From NCBI RefSeq assembly GCF_029589495.1, contig NZ_JAAIVF010000001.1:1178001-1242000 (forward strand): a stretch of DNA of 64,000 nt, read 5' to 3'. This document shows, in pieces, positions 17,334 to 26,154 of this stretch. A model generated the notes under the pieces. That model made no database searches. It saw nothing but the letters and a program-made list of their open reading frames with translations, and was not told the origin of the DNA. This DNA is from Speluncibacter jeojiensis. GTDB lineage: Bacteria > Actinomycetota > Actinomycetes > Mycobacteriales > Mycobacteriaceae. A program made the position numbers and the translations under genes. Position 1 is the stretch's first letter; each line of letters starts with the position of its first letter.

Positions 17334-20300
17334 TCACCATTGCGCCGGCCCGGCGAGCGCATAGTCGATGGCGTCGTCGGCATTCAACGCCTGACCTTCG
17401 CGGTGCGCCGCGTCGATGCTCGCCGGACCGAGCCGGCCGACGATCTGTTCGAAGTCGCGTTGGTGGACCGCGAGGTCGGGGAAGAACGCCGGGAGGCTGC
17501 CTACTTGGCGACGGCGCGCCTCGGCGGCGCCCATGATCACCGCGGCTCGCTGCGGAGAGGTGTCCGCATCGATCCAGGCCAATGCCTGCAGGCAGGCGAA
17601 CGCCATCAGCGGATCGCCGGTGCGCCGGGTCAGCCGCAGCGCCGCTTTCACCAACTGCGTGGCACGCTCACGTTCTCCTGTACCCCACACGTCCATGCCG
17701 CCGGCCCACAACGCATACGTCCGATACACGTAGTCGCCGCGCATTCGCGCAAGGGCCAGCGCCCACTTGTGGTCGGCCAGTGCCTGCTCGTGGTGGCCGC
17801 GCAGGTGGCATGCCCATCCAAGGAACAGCGTCGACTCGATCTGCAACCGGGGCAGCCCGTGTGCACCGGCCGCATCGGCGGCCTCCTGCAGGCATGCCTG
17901 GGCTCGACTCGCATCGCCGCTGTACAGGGCGGCGAATCCCTCGGCGCAGGCCAGGAAGGCATGCGATGCAGGATCGACCGGGGCATCGAGGCGCCGGCCC
18001 CGCTCGACGCAGGACTGTGCCGCCACCACGTCCCCCTGAATCGCCGCCAGTACGCACAGGGCGTACAAGGCCCTGGCAGACAGCGCGCAGCGCTGGGGGC
18101 GCTGCTGAAGGGCACTGTCGAGCCAGCGCCGTCCCTTCTCGAGCAATCCGCAGGCAAGCCAGAACGGCCCCAGCCCGGCAGCGATTGCCAGCGCATCCTC
18201 GCCGGACTCGGTCAGGCCGTCCTCGAACGCTTCGCGCAGGTTCGGCAACTCCTGTCGCAGCCGCGCGATCCAGTCGATTTGCCGGGGACTGACCCAATCG
18301 GCCTCCGCGCCGAGCGCCAGGCGCGTGTACCAGTCGCGCCGACGCCTGCGCAGCTCCGCATACGCGCCGGTGCGCGCGACCTTGCCGCGGCCGTATGCGC
18401 GGACCGCGTCGAGCATCCTGAACCGGACCTCGCCGCGGGTTTCCTCCCGAATCAGGATCGATTTGTCCACCAGCGACGCCAGCGCATCGAGCAGAATTGG
18501 CGTGTCAATCCCGCACACGTGTTCCGCGGCATCGAGATCGAACCCGCCGGGAAACAGCGACAATTGGCCCCACACGCGCTGGTCGTCCGGCGTGCACAGG
18601 TCAAAGCTCCACCCGATCGACCACCACAGCGACCGCTGGCTGGCCAGCACGTCCCGGCCGCCGTGGGTGGCAAGCGCGGACAGGTCGGTCACCCGCGCCA
18701 GGATCTGCTCGGGCGAGAGCACCCGCAGCCGTGCCGCGGCCAGCTCGATCGCCAACGGCAGCCCCTCGAGCCGCCCGCAGATCTGCGTGATCGTCGAACT
18801 GTTGTCCGCGGTCAGCTCGAAGCCCGGCAGCACCGCGGCGGCCCGTTCGAGGAACAACGCGATCGCGTCGAATCGGGGCAGGCTGCGCAGTGAGACGTCT
18901 CCATCGGCAGGTGGTGTCGCCATCGGCGAGACCGGCACGACAGCTTCCCAGGTCACTTCGAGCGCTTCTCGGTTGGTGACCAGGATCTGCAGGTTCGGGC
19001 ACCGCCGCAGCAACGCCCCCGCCAACTCGGCGACCGCGTCGATCACCTGCTCACAATTGTCGAGCACCAACAGCCCTGTGCGCCGAGACACCGCGGCGAT
19101 CAGTTGCTCGCGCAGCGGTGTGCTCGTGCGGTCGCGAACACCCACGATGGCGGCGACCAGGTCGAGCACCGCGGCGGGGTCGCGCAATGCGCCGAGTTCG
19201 GCCAGCCACACCCCGTCTGGAAATGCCTGCGCCGCAGCCCCGGCCGCCCGCAGCGCAAGCCTGGTCTTGCCCACCCCGCCGATACCGGTCAATGTCACCA
19301 GCCGCGACGCATGCAGCGCATCACGCACCTCGGCCAGTTCGGTGCGGCGGCCGACGAAGCTCGTCCGGTCCGCAGGCAATGCTCCCCACGCCGGCAACGC
19401 CGTGAGCGGCCCCCGCACGGCACCCCCGCCGACACTGTCGACAGTCCCGGGTGAGATGTGGACGCGTTGCAACTGCGCGGCCAGCGCCGCCGCCGACGGG
19501 CGCGCCCGGGGATCGCGGGCCATCGCCCGCTCGATGACCGTGCACACCGGGTCCGGGACCCCCAGCACGCGCAGATCCGGCACCGGCTCACAGATGATGC
19601 GTAGAAACTGGGCAAGAACCCCCTCACCGCTGCGGCGTTCGAACGCCGCATGTCCGGCCAACGCGCAAAACAAGGTGGCGCCGAGCGCATAGACGTCCGA
19701 GGCGGCGGTCGCCGGGTCGCCGCCGAGTACCTCGGGGGCGGTGTACGCCGGCGAGCCGGCAACCTGTCCGGCGCCGGTGCGAAAGCCGCCAGAGATGTGC
19801 GCGACACCGAAATCCGTCAAGGCAGGCCGGCCGTAGTCGGTGAACAGGATGTTCGACGGCGTGACGTCGCGGTGGATGACCCCCAGCTGATGCGCCGCCT
19901 CCAGCGCGCCGGCCAGCGCCGCCCCCGACTCCGACACCTCCGCCGCCGGCAACGGCCCGTCGTCCTGGATACGCTGCTCAAGGCTCCCCCCACGGTAGTA
20001 CTCCCTCACCAGCAACGGCCGTCCTGATTCGGTCTGGCCGACCTGTAGCACGGTGGCGATGTTGGGGTGCCCGGTCAGCCGGCCCATTGCACGCCACTCG
20101 CGCATGAACCGTGCGCGGTTCGGCCCATCCCATTCGGTGAGGACCTTGACCGCCACCGTGCGACCCAACTCGGTCTGGGTACAGCGGTATACCGCGCCGA
20201 GCCCACTGCGCCCGAGTTTCACAGCATCGGAGAACCCGGCCGCAGCCAACTCTGCAGCCATCCCCGACCGTACTGCCACCTGCGGATCACCCCCAGATCC

Positions 20301-20342
20301 TTGAGCGACTACAGGATCGCACATTTGGCGCCATCCATGCAT
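17334..20342 (-). CDS. Ser/Thr protein kinase - STAND/NB-ARC ATPase without LuxR domain
   Basis: A 1002-residue paralogue of the protein at 13954-17160. Kinase motifs: GRSGLGAV (44-51), K66 in AVKVL, HRDVTPSN (157-164) and DFG (177-179). The usual catalytic-loop lysine is a threonine (T161). The ATPase part has GIGGVGKT and LLVLDNCEQ, then the same helical tail. It stops after ALAGPAQW, exactly where the paralogue continues into its LuxR domain, and I see no HTH remnant downstream. The start is uncertain: ATG 20342, ATG 20324 and ATG 20261 (aligned with the conserved AAEL) are in frame. The start lies 22 bp after the alkB stop, so it is probably co-transcribed with alkB. It may modulate its DNA-binding sister. 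Confidence 0.9.
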   Translation of the reverse strand: MHGWRQMCDPVVAQGSGGDPQVAVRSGMAAELAAAGFSDAVKLGRSGLGAVYRCTQTELGRTVAVKVLTEWDGPNRARFMREWRAMGRLTGHPNIATVLQVGQTESGRPLLVREYYRGGSLEQRIQDDGPLPAAEVSESGAALAGALEAAHQLGVIHRDVTPSNILFTDYGRPALTDFGVAHISGGFRTGAGQVAGSPAYTAPEVLGGDPATAASDVYALGATLFCALAGHAAFERRSGEGVLAQFLRIICEPVPDLRVLGVPDPVCTVIERAMARDPRARPSAAALAAQLQRVHISPGTVDSVGGGAVRGPLTALPAWGALPADRTSFVGRRTELAEVRDALHASRLVTLTGIGGVGKTRLALRAAGAAAQAFPDGVWLAELGALRDPAAVLDLVAAIVGVRDRTSTPLREQLIAAVSRRTGLLVLDNCEQVIDAVAELAGALLRRCPNLQILVTNREALEVTWEAVVPVSPMATPPADGDVSLRSLPRFDAIALFLERAAAVLPGFELTADNSSTITQICGRLEGLPLAIELAAARLRVLSPEQILARVTDLSALATHGGRDVLASQRSLWWSIGWSFDLCTPDDQRVWGQLSLFPGGFDLDAAEHVCGIDTPILLDALASLVDKSILIREETRGEVRFRMLDAVRAYGRGKVARTGAYAELRRRRRDWYTRLALGAEADWVSPRQIDWIARLRQELPNLREAFEDGLTESGEDALAIAAGLGPFWLACGLLEKGRRWLDSALQQRPQRCALSARALYALCVLAAIQGDVVAAQSCVERGRRLDAPVDPASHAFLACAEGFAALYSGDASRAQACLQEAADAAGAHGLPRLQIESTLFLGWACHLRGHHEQALADHKWALALARMRGDYVYRTYALWAGGMDVWGTGERERATQLVKAALRLTRRTGDPLMAFACLQALAWIDADTSPQRAAVIMGAAEARRRQVGSLPAFFPDLAVHQRDFEQIVGRLGPASIDAAHREGQALNADDAIDYALAGPAQW

Positions 20343-20364
20343 GCCTGTTCGGCCTCAGCCGGCG

Positions 20365-21501
20365 TCAGGCGGCCAGTCGGCGCGCGAACCTCGGCTTGAC
20401 GTTGATTCGGGTCAGGTCATGGTCGTAATAGTCGAGCAGCCGATGGTCCATCACCCGCCGCCACAACGGCGGAATGAACGCGCACCAGAACATCACCGCG
20501 TACCCGGCCGGCAGCTGCGGTGACACCTCGGACGTGCGCAACGTCTGGTAACGGCGCAGCGGGTTCGCGTGATGGTCACTGTGCCGCTGCAACTGGTAGA
20601 GGAACAGATTGCTGCACACATGATCGCTGTTCCAGCTGTCCCGGAACGACGTCTTGCGGTAGGTGCCGTCGGGTCGCCGCGCCCGTAGCAGCCCATAGTG
20701 CTCCAAGTAGTTCGCGGCCTCGAGCAGTGAGAACCCGAGTCCAGCCTGGACCATCAGGTACGGCGCGATCGACCAACCGAAGCCCGCGATCAGCACGGTG
20801 AACAGCACGACACTGAGCGCCCAGGCATTGAGGATGTTGTTGTGCCGGCCGATGATCCGCTGGCCTCGGCGGCGCAGTCGTCCGGACTCGATCCGCCACG
20901 CCGACCGAAGCGAGCCGATCACACTGCGCGGCAGGAAGAACCAGTAGGACTCGCCGTAGCGGGCGCTGGCCGGATCCTCGGGCGTCGCGACCCGAAGGTG
21001 GTGGCCGTGGTTGTGTTCCACATAGAAGTGGCCGTAAAAGGTTTGCGCCAACGCGATCTTGGACAGCCGCCGCTCCAGCTTGGTGCGCTTGTGCCCCAAC
21101 TCGTGAGCGGCATTGATACCGATGCCCCCGACGACGCCGACGGTCGAGGCCAGCGCGAGGCGTTCGGGGATGCCCATCGGGGCGTGCACCCACAGAAAGC
21201 AGGCGAACACCAGGCCCGCGTATTGCAGCGGCAAGTACGCGTAGACGCAGTACCGGTAGTAGCGATCGTTCTCCAGCGCCTCGACCATCGCCTCGGGCGG
21301 GTTCGTCTTGTCCGCGCGGGTGAGCAGGTCGACCAGTGGCACCAGCACACCGATCACGATGGCCCCCGCGGCCCAGAACAGGCCGAGCCGGAATTCCCTC
21401 ACCGCGCCCCATCCGAGGAATGGGCTCAACGGCGCGACCAGGCTCAACGGCCACAGATAACGTTTGTTGTCCCGCCATCGGGCGGGTGCGGATGACGCCA
21501 T
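20365..21501 (-). CDS. alkB: Alkane 1-monooxygenase
   Basis: A 378-residue integral-membrane di-iron hydroxylase that inserts oxygen at the terminal carbon of medium-chain n-alkanes, using electrons from rubredoxin. All AlkB signatures are present: HELGHK (133-138), EHNHGHH (162-168), the NYLEHYG motif (264-270) and LQRHSDHHA (305-313). Hydrophobic helices lie in between. I chose ATG 21501, which has GGGAG 8-11 nt upstream, over the in-frame start at 21549. The usual downstream rubredoxin genes and alkU/TetR gene are absent; instead two kinase-ATPase regulators follow on the same strand, the first after 22 bp. Electron-transfer partners must be elsewhere. Confidence 0.95.
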   Translation of the reverse strand: MASSAPARWRDNKRYLWPLSLVAPLSPFLGWGAVREFRLGLFWAAGAIVIGVLVPLVDLLTRADKTNPPEAMVEALENDRYYRYCVYAYLPLQYAGLVFACFLWVHAPMGIPERLALASTVGVVGGIGINAAHELGHKRTKLERRLSKIALAQTFYGHFYVEHNHGHHLRVATPEDPASARYGESYWFFLPRSVIGSLRSAWRIESGRLRRRGQRIIGRHNNILNAWALSVVLFTVLIAGFGWSIAPYLMVQAGLGFSLLEAANYLEHYGLLRARRPDGTYRKTSFRDSWNSDHVCSNLFLYQLQRHSDHHANPLRRYQTLRTSEVSPQLPAGYAVMFWCAFIPPLWRRVMDHRLLDYYDHDLTRINVKPRFARRLAA

Positions 21502-21803
21502 GGCGGTGCTCCCAGCCACGTATCGGCTACCCGACGCCCTCCTGAACATCGAAGGTACGCATCAGCCCAGATCACAGGCCCTCGATCGTCACCACCGCAA
21601 GCCCCCGGTTCCGCTTGCGTATGCCATGGTCAGGGTTACCGACCGAATCCATACTATCGCCGCCCAGCGGCCCCAGCGACCCATGAATCATGGCTCGAAC
21701 CCGCTCCACTTGCGCCGGCCTGTGCCCCTCGGAATTGTGGTGTACCCCGGGAAAAACGGCGGTGATGCCGATGCCCCGGGGGTCCGCACCGGGACCTGGA
21801 TAC

Positions 21804-21825
21804 ACCTACTCGATACCTACTCGAT
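21804..21825. repeat. Tandem 11-bp direct repeat upstream of alkB
   Basis: ACCTACTCGAT occurs twice with no gap (21804-21814 and 21815-21825), about 300 bp upstream of the alkB start. Paired direct repeats like this can be activator sites; no regulator is identified. Confidence 0.4.
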
Positions 21826-22086
21826 CCCACGGCGTCCGCCGCGCGGGATGGGCCGGCCGACCGTGGCCGGTCTCGGCCGTGCGGCGGGACCCCTCGACAC
21901 GCTTTCGACCCGCCGCAACCTGGCGATCCTCGCCGAGCACAGGGGTGGACGGCCCGGCGAGGACTGCTCGGTGTCGTCAGTGGAGGAGACCAACGCACCG
22001 CGCAGTCCCACGGTACGAACGCACGCCTGGCTCAGTGAAGCGCAGGACAGGGATCCTGGCGCAATGTTGACACTTTCCCGGCGGCA

Positions 22087-22119
22087 CCCCCGCCGGCCAC
22101 AGGGGGAGGCCGGCGGGGG
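22087..22119. terminator. GC-rich hairpin, terminator-like
   Basis: CCCCCGCCGGCC (22087-22098) pairs perfectly with GGCCGGCGGGGG (22108-22119) around a 9-nt loop. There is no T-run, so termination is plausible but unproven, and no gene clearly ends here. Confidence 0.45.
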
Positions 22120-22336
22120 CTTCACGGTCCGCCCGGGGGGTGGCGGTTGCCGCACGGTGACGAGACTGCCGAGTCGCGGGGGGACGGCCCGGCGCTCGCC
22201 GCCCTGTCCGAGTTGTCGGGGGGCAACTTCGAGCAGGGTGCGGCGACCCTATACACGCGGCCGTCCCGCCGACGTGGCATTGTCCCGGTGACCGAGACCT
22301 GCCTCGCCGTCAGTCCGCGCTGCAGTGTTTTATCGC

Positions 22337-22489
22337 ATGGGCACTGAACCGCACAGGAAGCGCCGCGTCCGCATTCACGCCGACGCTGACGCCGCCGCCG
22401 AGCACGTGAACAAGGCAGTCCATGAGCACTTTCCGATCTGGATGGATGGACCCGGAATAGCCGACGCGCTTGTGCACGTAGGCGTTTGA
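22337..22489 (+). CDS. Possible 50-residue protein, unrecognised
   Basis: A frame MGTEPHRKRRVRIHADADA... of 50 codons with a basic start and a mixed helical middle. There is no good ribosome site, and nothing resembles a known family. It may be real or a remnant. Listed because the surrounding 1.3 kb has no other candidate. Confidence 0.2.
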   Translation: MGTEPHRKRRVRIHADADAAAEHVNKAVHEHFPIWMDGPGIADALVHVGV

Positions 22490-22783
22490 ATCGCGCGTGC
22501 TACCTCAGTATCGGCGCCATCGCAGGTTCGATGACGAGGATCGGCCAAACCGACGTCGGACTTGTTCCGGAGGGACGGGCCGCACGCCCGCCTCGACCGG
22601 GCCTGGGCCCCGCTGATCCAATGCCGATGTGCGCGTTCGCGCGTGGCGTGGTCGTCAGCGCCGATCAGGTACGTGTTTTGTCCGAATCCACGTATCCCGT
22701 GGGTACTTTTCCCCTGGCTACAGGATTCCCCGTCGGCGAAGGTGTGATGCACATCGCAGCAGCAGAACCCGCAGGGGCATTTG

Positions 22784-23653
22784 ATGAACAACAATCCCGC
22801 GGCCCGACCGACGGTCGGCCGCATCGACCGAATCGCCTGGCGCACAGCCACTGTCGATGACGGCGCCGTGTCGTACGGGGCGGTCGGCCGGGGTCGGCCG
22901 GTGGTGTTCGTGCACGGCTGGGGCTTCACGTCGAGGGCGTATCGGCCTGCGATCGAGCGGCTTGCCGAATCCGGTGTGCGGGTCTACGCGCCGACGCTGC
23001 CCGGCTTCGCCGGTACCACCGACCTCCCTCGAGGCCATCGGAGCCTTGCCGGATACGCGTCCTGGCTGGGCCGGTTCCTCGACGCGGCCGGGATCGACGA
23101 GCCGGTCACGTTGGTAGGGCACTCGTTCGGCGGCGGTGTCGCGATCCAAGCCGCGCACGATCTTCCCGACCGCGTTCGCACCCTGGTACTGGTCAACAGC
23201 ATCGGCGGAGGTACCTGGTCATCCGACGGCGACGCCGTCGGCGACATCGCGGAACGCCCCTTGTGGGACTGGGGAATGGCCGGCCTCGCCGAAGCCTTCT
23301 CGAGTCGCCCGCACCCGGCTGCGATCGTCGGGCTCGCGAGAGACGCGGCAGCCAACGCAGTGTCGAACTTGTGCGCACTCTGGCAGTCCGCGCATCTGGC
23401 GCGCACCGCCGACCTGCGCCGTGAGCTGCGCGCACTCGCCGACCGGGACCTACCGGTGGTCGTGCTGTGGGGCCGAGGCGACGTCGTGATCCCCCAGGCC
23501 AGCCTGCGCACGCTACGCGACGCCTTACGAAACCCGTTGACGCTCACCGTGGATGGAAATCACGGTTGGCTGGTCGTCGACCCCGGCGCCTTCGGTGTCG
23601 CGATGGGCGCCGCGCTCGCGGCCGCCGCCGCGCGACAGCAGGCGGCCGCCTGA
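22784..23653 (+). CDS. Alpha/beta hydrolase
   Basis: A 289-residue soluble hydrolase. It has the oxyanion segment VVFVHGWGFTS, the nucleophile elbow GHSFGGG with S114, an acid in LWGRGDVVIP and the catalytic histidine in GNHGWLVV, in the normal order. I chose ATG 22784, which has AGGGG about 7 nt upstream, over the TTG directly before it. No signal peptide. Substrate unknown; relatives include esterases, haloperoxidases and lactone hydrolases. It is followed by a hairpin and then the Rpf-like gene. Confidence 0.88.
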   Translation: MNNNPAARPTVGRIDRIAWRTATVDDGAVSYGAVGRGRPVVFVHGWGFTSRAYRPAIERLAESGVRVYAPTLPGFAGTTDLPRGHRSLAGYASWLGRFLDAAGIDEPVTLVGHSFGGGVAIQAAHDLPDRVRTLVLVNSIGGGTWSSDGDAVGDIAERPLWDWGMAGLAEAFSSRPHPAAIVGLARDAAANAVSNLCALWQSAHLARTADLRRELRALADRDLPVVVLWGRGDVVIPQASLRTLRDALRNPLTLTVDGNHGWLVVDPGAFGVAMGAALAAAAARQQAAA

Positions 23654-23710
23654 ACACAGCAGACCGTTTCCCACCGGCAGGTCGACCGCCGACGTGTCGA
23701 CACACGCTGC

Positions 23711-23733
23711 CTGCGGTAGTGGAGCTACCGCAG
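23711..23733 (+). terminator. Hairpin after the hydrolase gene
   Basis: CTGCGGTAG-TGGAG-CTACCGCAG, a perfect 9-bp stem 57 bp after the hydrolase stop, followed shortly by TTTT at 23745-23748. Probable terminator. TTGACA (23747-23752) overlaps the T-run and could be a -35 for the next gene, although no good -10 follows. Confidence 0.55.
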
Positions 23734-23750
23734 TCCGCCTTCAGTTTTGA

Positions 23751-24287
<537 letters not shown>

Positions 24288-24380
24288 CCGCGACCGGGCC
24301 GCAGCCGTGACCCTGTGCCGGGGTGAGCGCCGCACGCGCTTGCCCCGGCACCACCGATGCCGATGGCCCGACGTTGCCCG

Positions 24381-25133
24381 TCAGGTTGCCCGGTGTGTCC
24401 GGGCGGCGTGCAGGAGTTCGGCGGGGTCGAGGTCGCCTGTGACGATGCGGTGAGCGATCTCGCTCAGGCGGCTGCTGTGTCGGCGGGCGTGACCGCGGAG
24501 CGCTTCGAAAGCCTGCTCCATGTCGAGGTTACCGGCGCTGGCGAGGACGCCCTTGGCCTGTTCGATGGTGATTCGGCTGTTCAGCGCGGTCTGCAACTGT
24601 TCGGTCAGGATCTCGCTGCGGGCGATTGCACGTTCTTGAAGGATCCCGATCGTGGCAGTGTCGGCCAGCGCCCGCGCAATGACCAGGTCCTCCGCAGTCA
24701 ACGATCCGGGTTGGTTGCCGAACAAATTCAGGGCGCCGATGGTCTGTTTACGCAACCGCAGGGGCACCGCGTGTACGGAGGCGAAGCCCTCACGGTGCGC
24801 TTCGGAGGCGAATGAGGGCCACCGGACGGTCTGCGCCGCCAGATCGGCAACCAGGACGGGTTCACCGCTGCGGAAACACTCCAGGCACGGCCCCTGATTG
24901 CTTTGCAATTGAAACAGCTCGAGCAGGCGAGTGCGTTCACTCGAGGCGGCCAGCACCTGCAGTCCGCCGCGTTGATCGGCGAGCACCAGTCCCGCCGCGG
25001 CGACGTCGAGCAGTCCGACGCAATGTTGCACCAGTTGGTGCAACAGATCGGCGACGTCGTAGTCGTCGACGAGCGTGTCTGCCATCTCCACGAGCGCCCG
25101 GACCACTCGCGTTTCGCGGGTGTCTTCTGACAT
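24381..25133 (-). CDS. GAF-ANTAR signalling protein
   Basis: A 250-residue cytoplasmic regulator. A GAF sensor domain spans about residues 10-165 (LLHQLVQHCVGLLDVAAAG, NQGPCLECF, VHAVPLRLR). An ANTAR RNA-binding domain spans about 185-240 (NSRITIEQAKGVLAS, then FEALRGHARRHSSRLSEIA). ANTAR domains bind paired hexaloop hairpins in nascent RNA and prevent termination; the GAF ligand is unknown. Cys in GPCLECF could make it redox- or metal-sensitive, which is a guess. ATG at 25133. It lies beside three related GAF proteins. Confidence 0.9.
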   Translation of the reverse strand: MSEDTRETRVVRALVEMADTLVDDYDVADLLHQLVQHCVGLLDVAAAGLVLADQRGGLQVLAASSERTRLLELFQLQSNQGPCLECFRSGEPVLVADLAAQTVRWPSFASEAHREGFASVHAVPLRLRKQTIGALNLFGNQPGSLTAEDLVIARALADTATIGILQERAIARSEILTEQLQTALNSRITIEQAKGVLASAGNLDMEQAFEALRGHARRHSSRLSEIAHRIVTGDLDPAELLHAARTHRAT

Positions 25134-25205
25134 GGGTCCATCTCCACTGATTGGTCTGACGTGAATACCGTAACGCTGCGCGGCGGGCCGAACCCCAGCG
25201 TGGTT

Positions 25206-26030
25206 TCACCCGTCTGGATCAGGCAAAGGCGATCGTCCGGCGAGCACCTCACGGGCAACGGCATCGACGCTGCGCCCGGTGGCGAAAGCATGGGCCCGCA
25301 GTCGCGCCAATGCTTCTTTCGCAGGGATGTTGAGTTGATGGATCAGCATCCCGGTGGCCTGATGCACGGCGATTCCGTCGCGGGGCAGGGCGGCGAGCCA
25401 CTCCCCCTCGACCTGCCTTCCCGGGCCCGGGTGCAGGGCCAACAGCGCGACTGCCGCGATGTCGACGACGCGCAGGGCGAGGGCCAGATCTGCCTCGGTG
25501 AGTGCGCCTGCGCGGCTGCGATACATCTGCAACGTGCCGATGTCGATCGCACCGGAGCGTATCGGGAAAGCAAATACCGCCCCCACCTCCAGTCCTGCGA
25601 GCTCGGAGGCGAACACGGGCCACGCGGCGGTAGAGGCGCGGGCCAGATCCGAGATGATCACCGCCCGGCCGGCAGTGAATGCCTCGACACAGGGGCCCTC
25701 TCCCAGGGTGAACTGGAGCGACGCGAGTCGATCACTGACCGCGTCGCTGGCGTACAGGGTTTCCGGACCATTCTTGCCGGTGACGGCGGAGATCGACGCG
25801 CCGTCGACGGGGAGAACCTCCACGCAGGCGCGACACACGCGCGCCACCGGAGCCAGGCCGCTCGAGTTGTCCCGGATGCCGTCGACCACCGCCGCCCACA
25901 CAGCCGCGATCGCCTGCCCGTCATCGCCCGCCCGGCTCGTCACGCACACCACTGTCGGAACAGAGTGGCGGGATAGGTGCCGAACGGACAGCACATCGGG
26001 GCCTCGGGCCTGCCGACCATGTTCACCCAC
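25206..26030 (-). CDS. GAF-ANTAR signalling protein, divergent ANTAR
   Basis: About 274 residues. GAF domain at about 45-190 (LPVDGASISAV, LGEGPCVEAF, SDLARA, GAVFAFPIR) and a C-terminal ANTAR-like helical bundle (VHQATGMLIHQLNIPAKEALARLRAHA). The ANTAR core is recognisable but less canonical than in its neighbours. The start is unclear: the first 30 residues are not GAF-like and GTG codons at 25946 and 25940 are alternatives; none has a strong ribosome site. It is co-directional with the gene at 24381 and divergent from the GAF-STAS gene. Confidence 0.82.
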   Translation of the reverse strand: MGEHGRQARGPDVLSVRHLSRHSVPTVVCVTSRAGDDGQAIAAVWAAVVDGIRDNSSGLAPVARVCRACVEVLPVDGASISAVTGKNGPETLYASDAVSDRLASLQFTLGEGPCVEAFTAGRAVIISDLARASTAAWPVFASELAGLEVGAVFAFPIRSGAIDIGTLQMYRSRAGALTEADLALALRVVDIAAVALLALHPGPGRQVEGEWLAALPRDGIAVHQATGMLIHQLNIPAKEALARLRAHAFATGRSVDAVAREVLAGRSPLPDPDG

Positions 26031-26154
26031 CTCACACCGGGAGAAAAACTCGTCTGCTCACACCGACGGCCGAACGCTACCCTTGATTTACGTCCCAGGC
26101 TGTCCCAGACCTCGGCAGTCGCCCACATACCTTTCACCGACAGAGGTAGGCGAC

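Larger units (their letters stand above)
21502..22783. other. Long interval without convincing gene
   Basis: About 1.3 kb between alkB and the divergent hydrolase. Open frames here are poorly coding-like: no motifs, and no ribosome site at the starts I checked. It holds a tandem 11-bp repeat, a GC-rich hairpin and one very small frame, listed separately. TTGACA occurs at 22067-22072 just before the hairpin. Promoters for alkB and the hydrolase must lie here. It could also be a decayed gene region. Confidence 0.5.

Noticed and set aside
25459-26154. Extension of the GAF-STAS frame upstream
   Set aside because: It is antisense to the GAF-ANTAR gene at 25206-26030; ATG 26155 has its own ribosome site.
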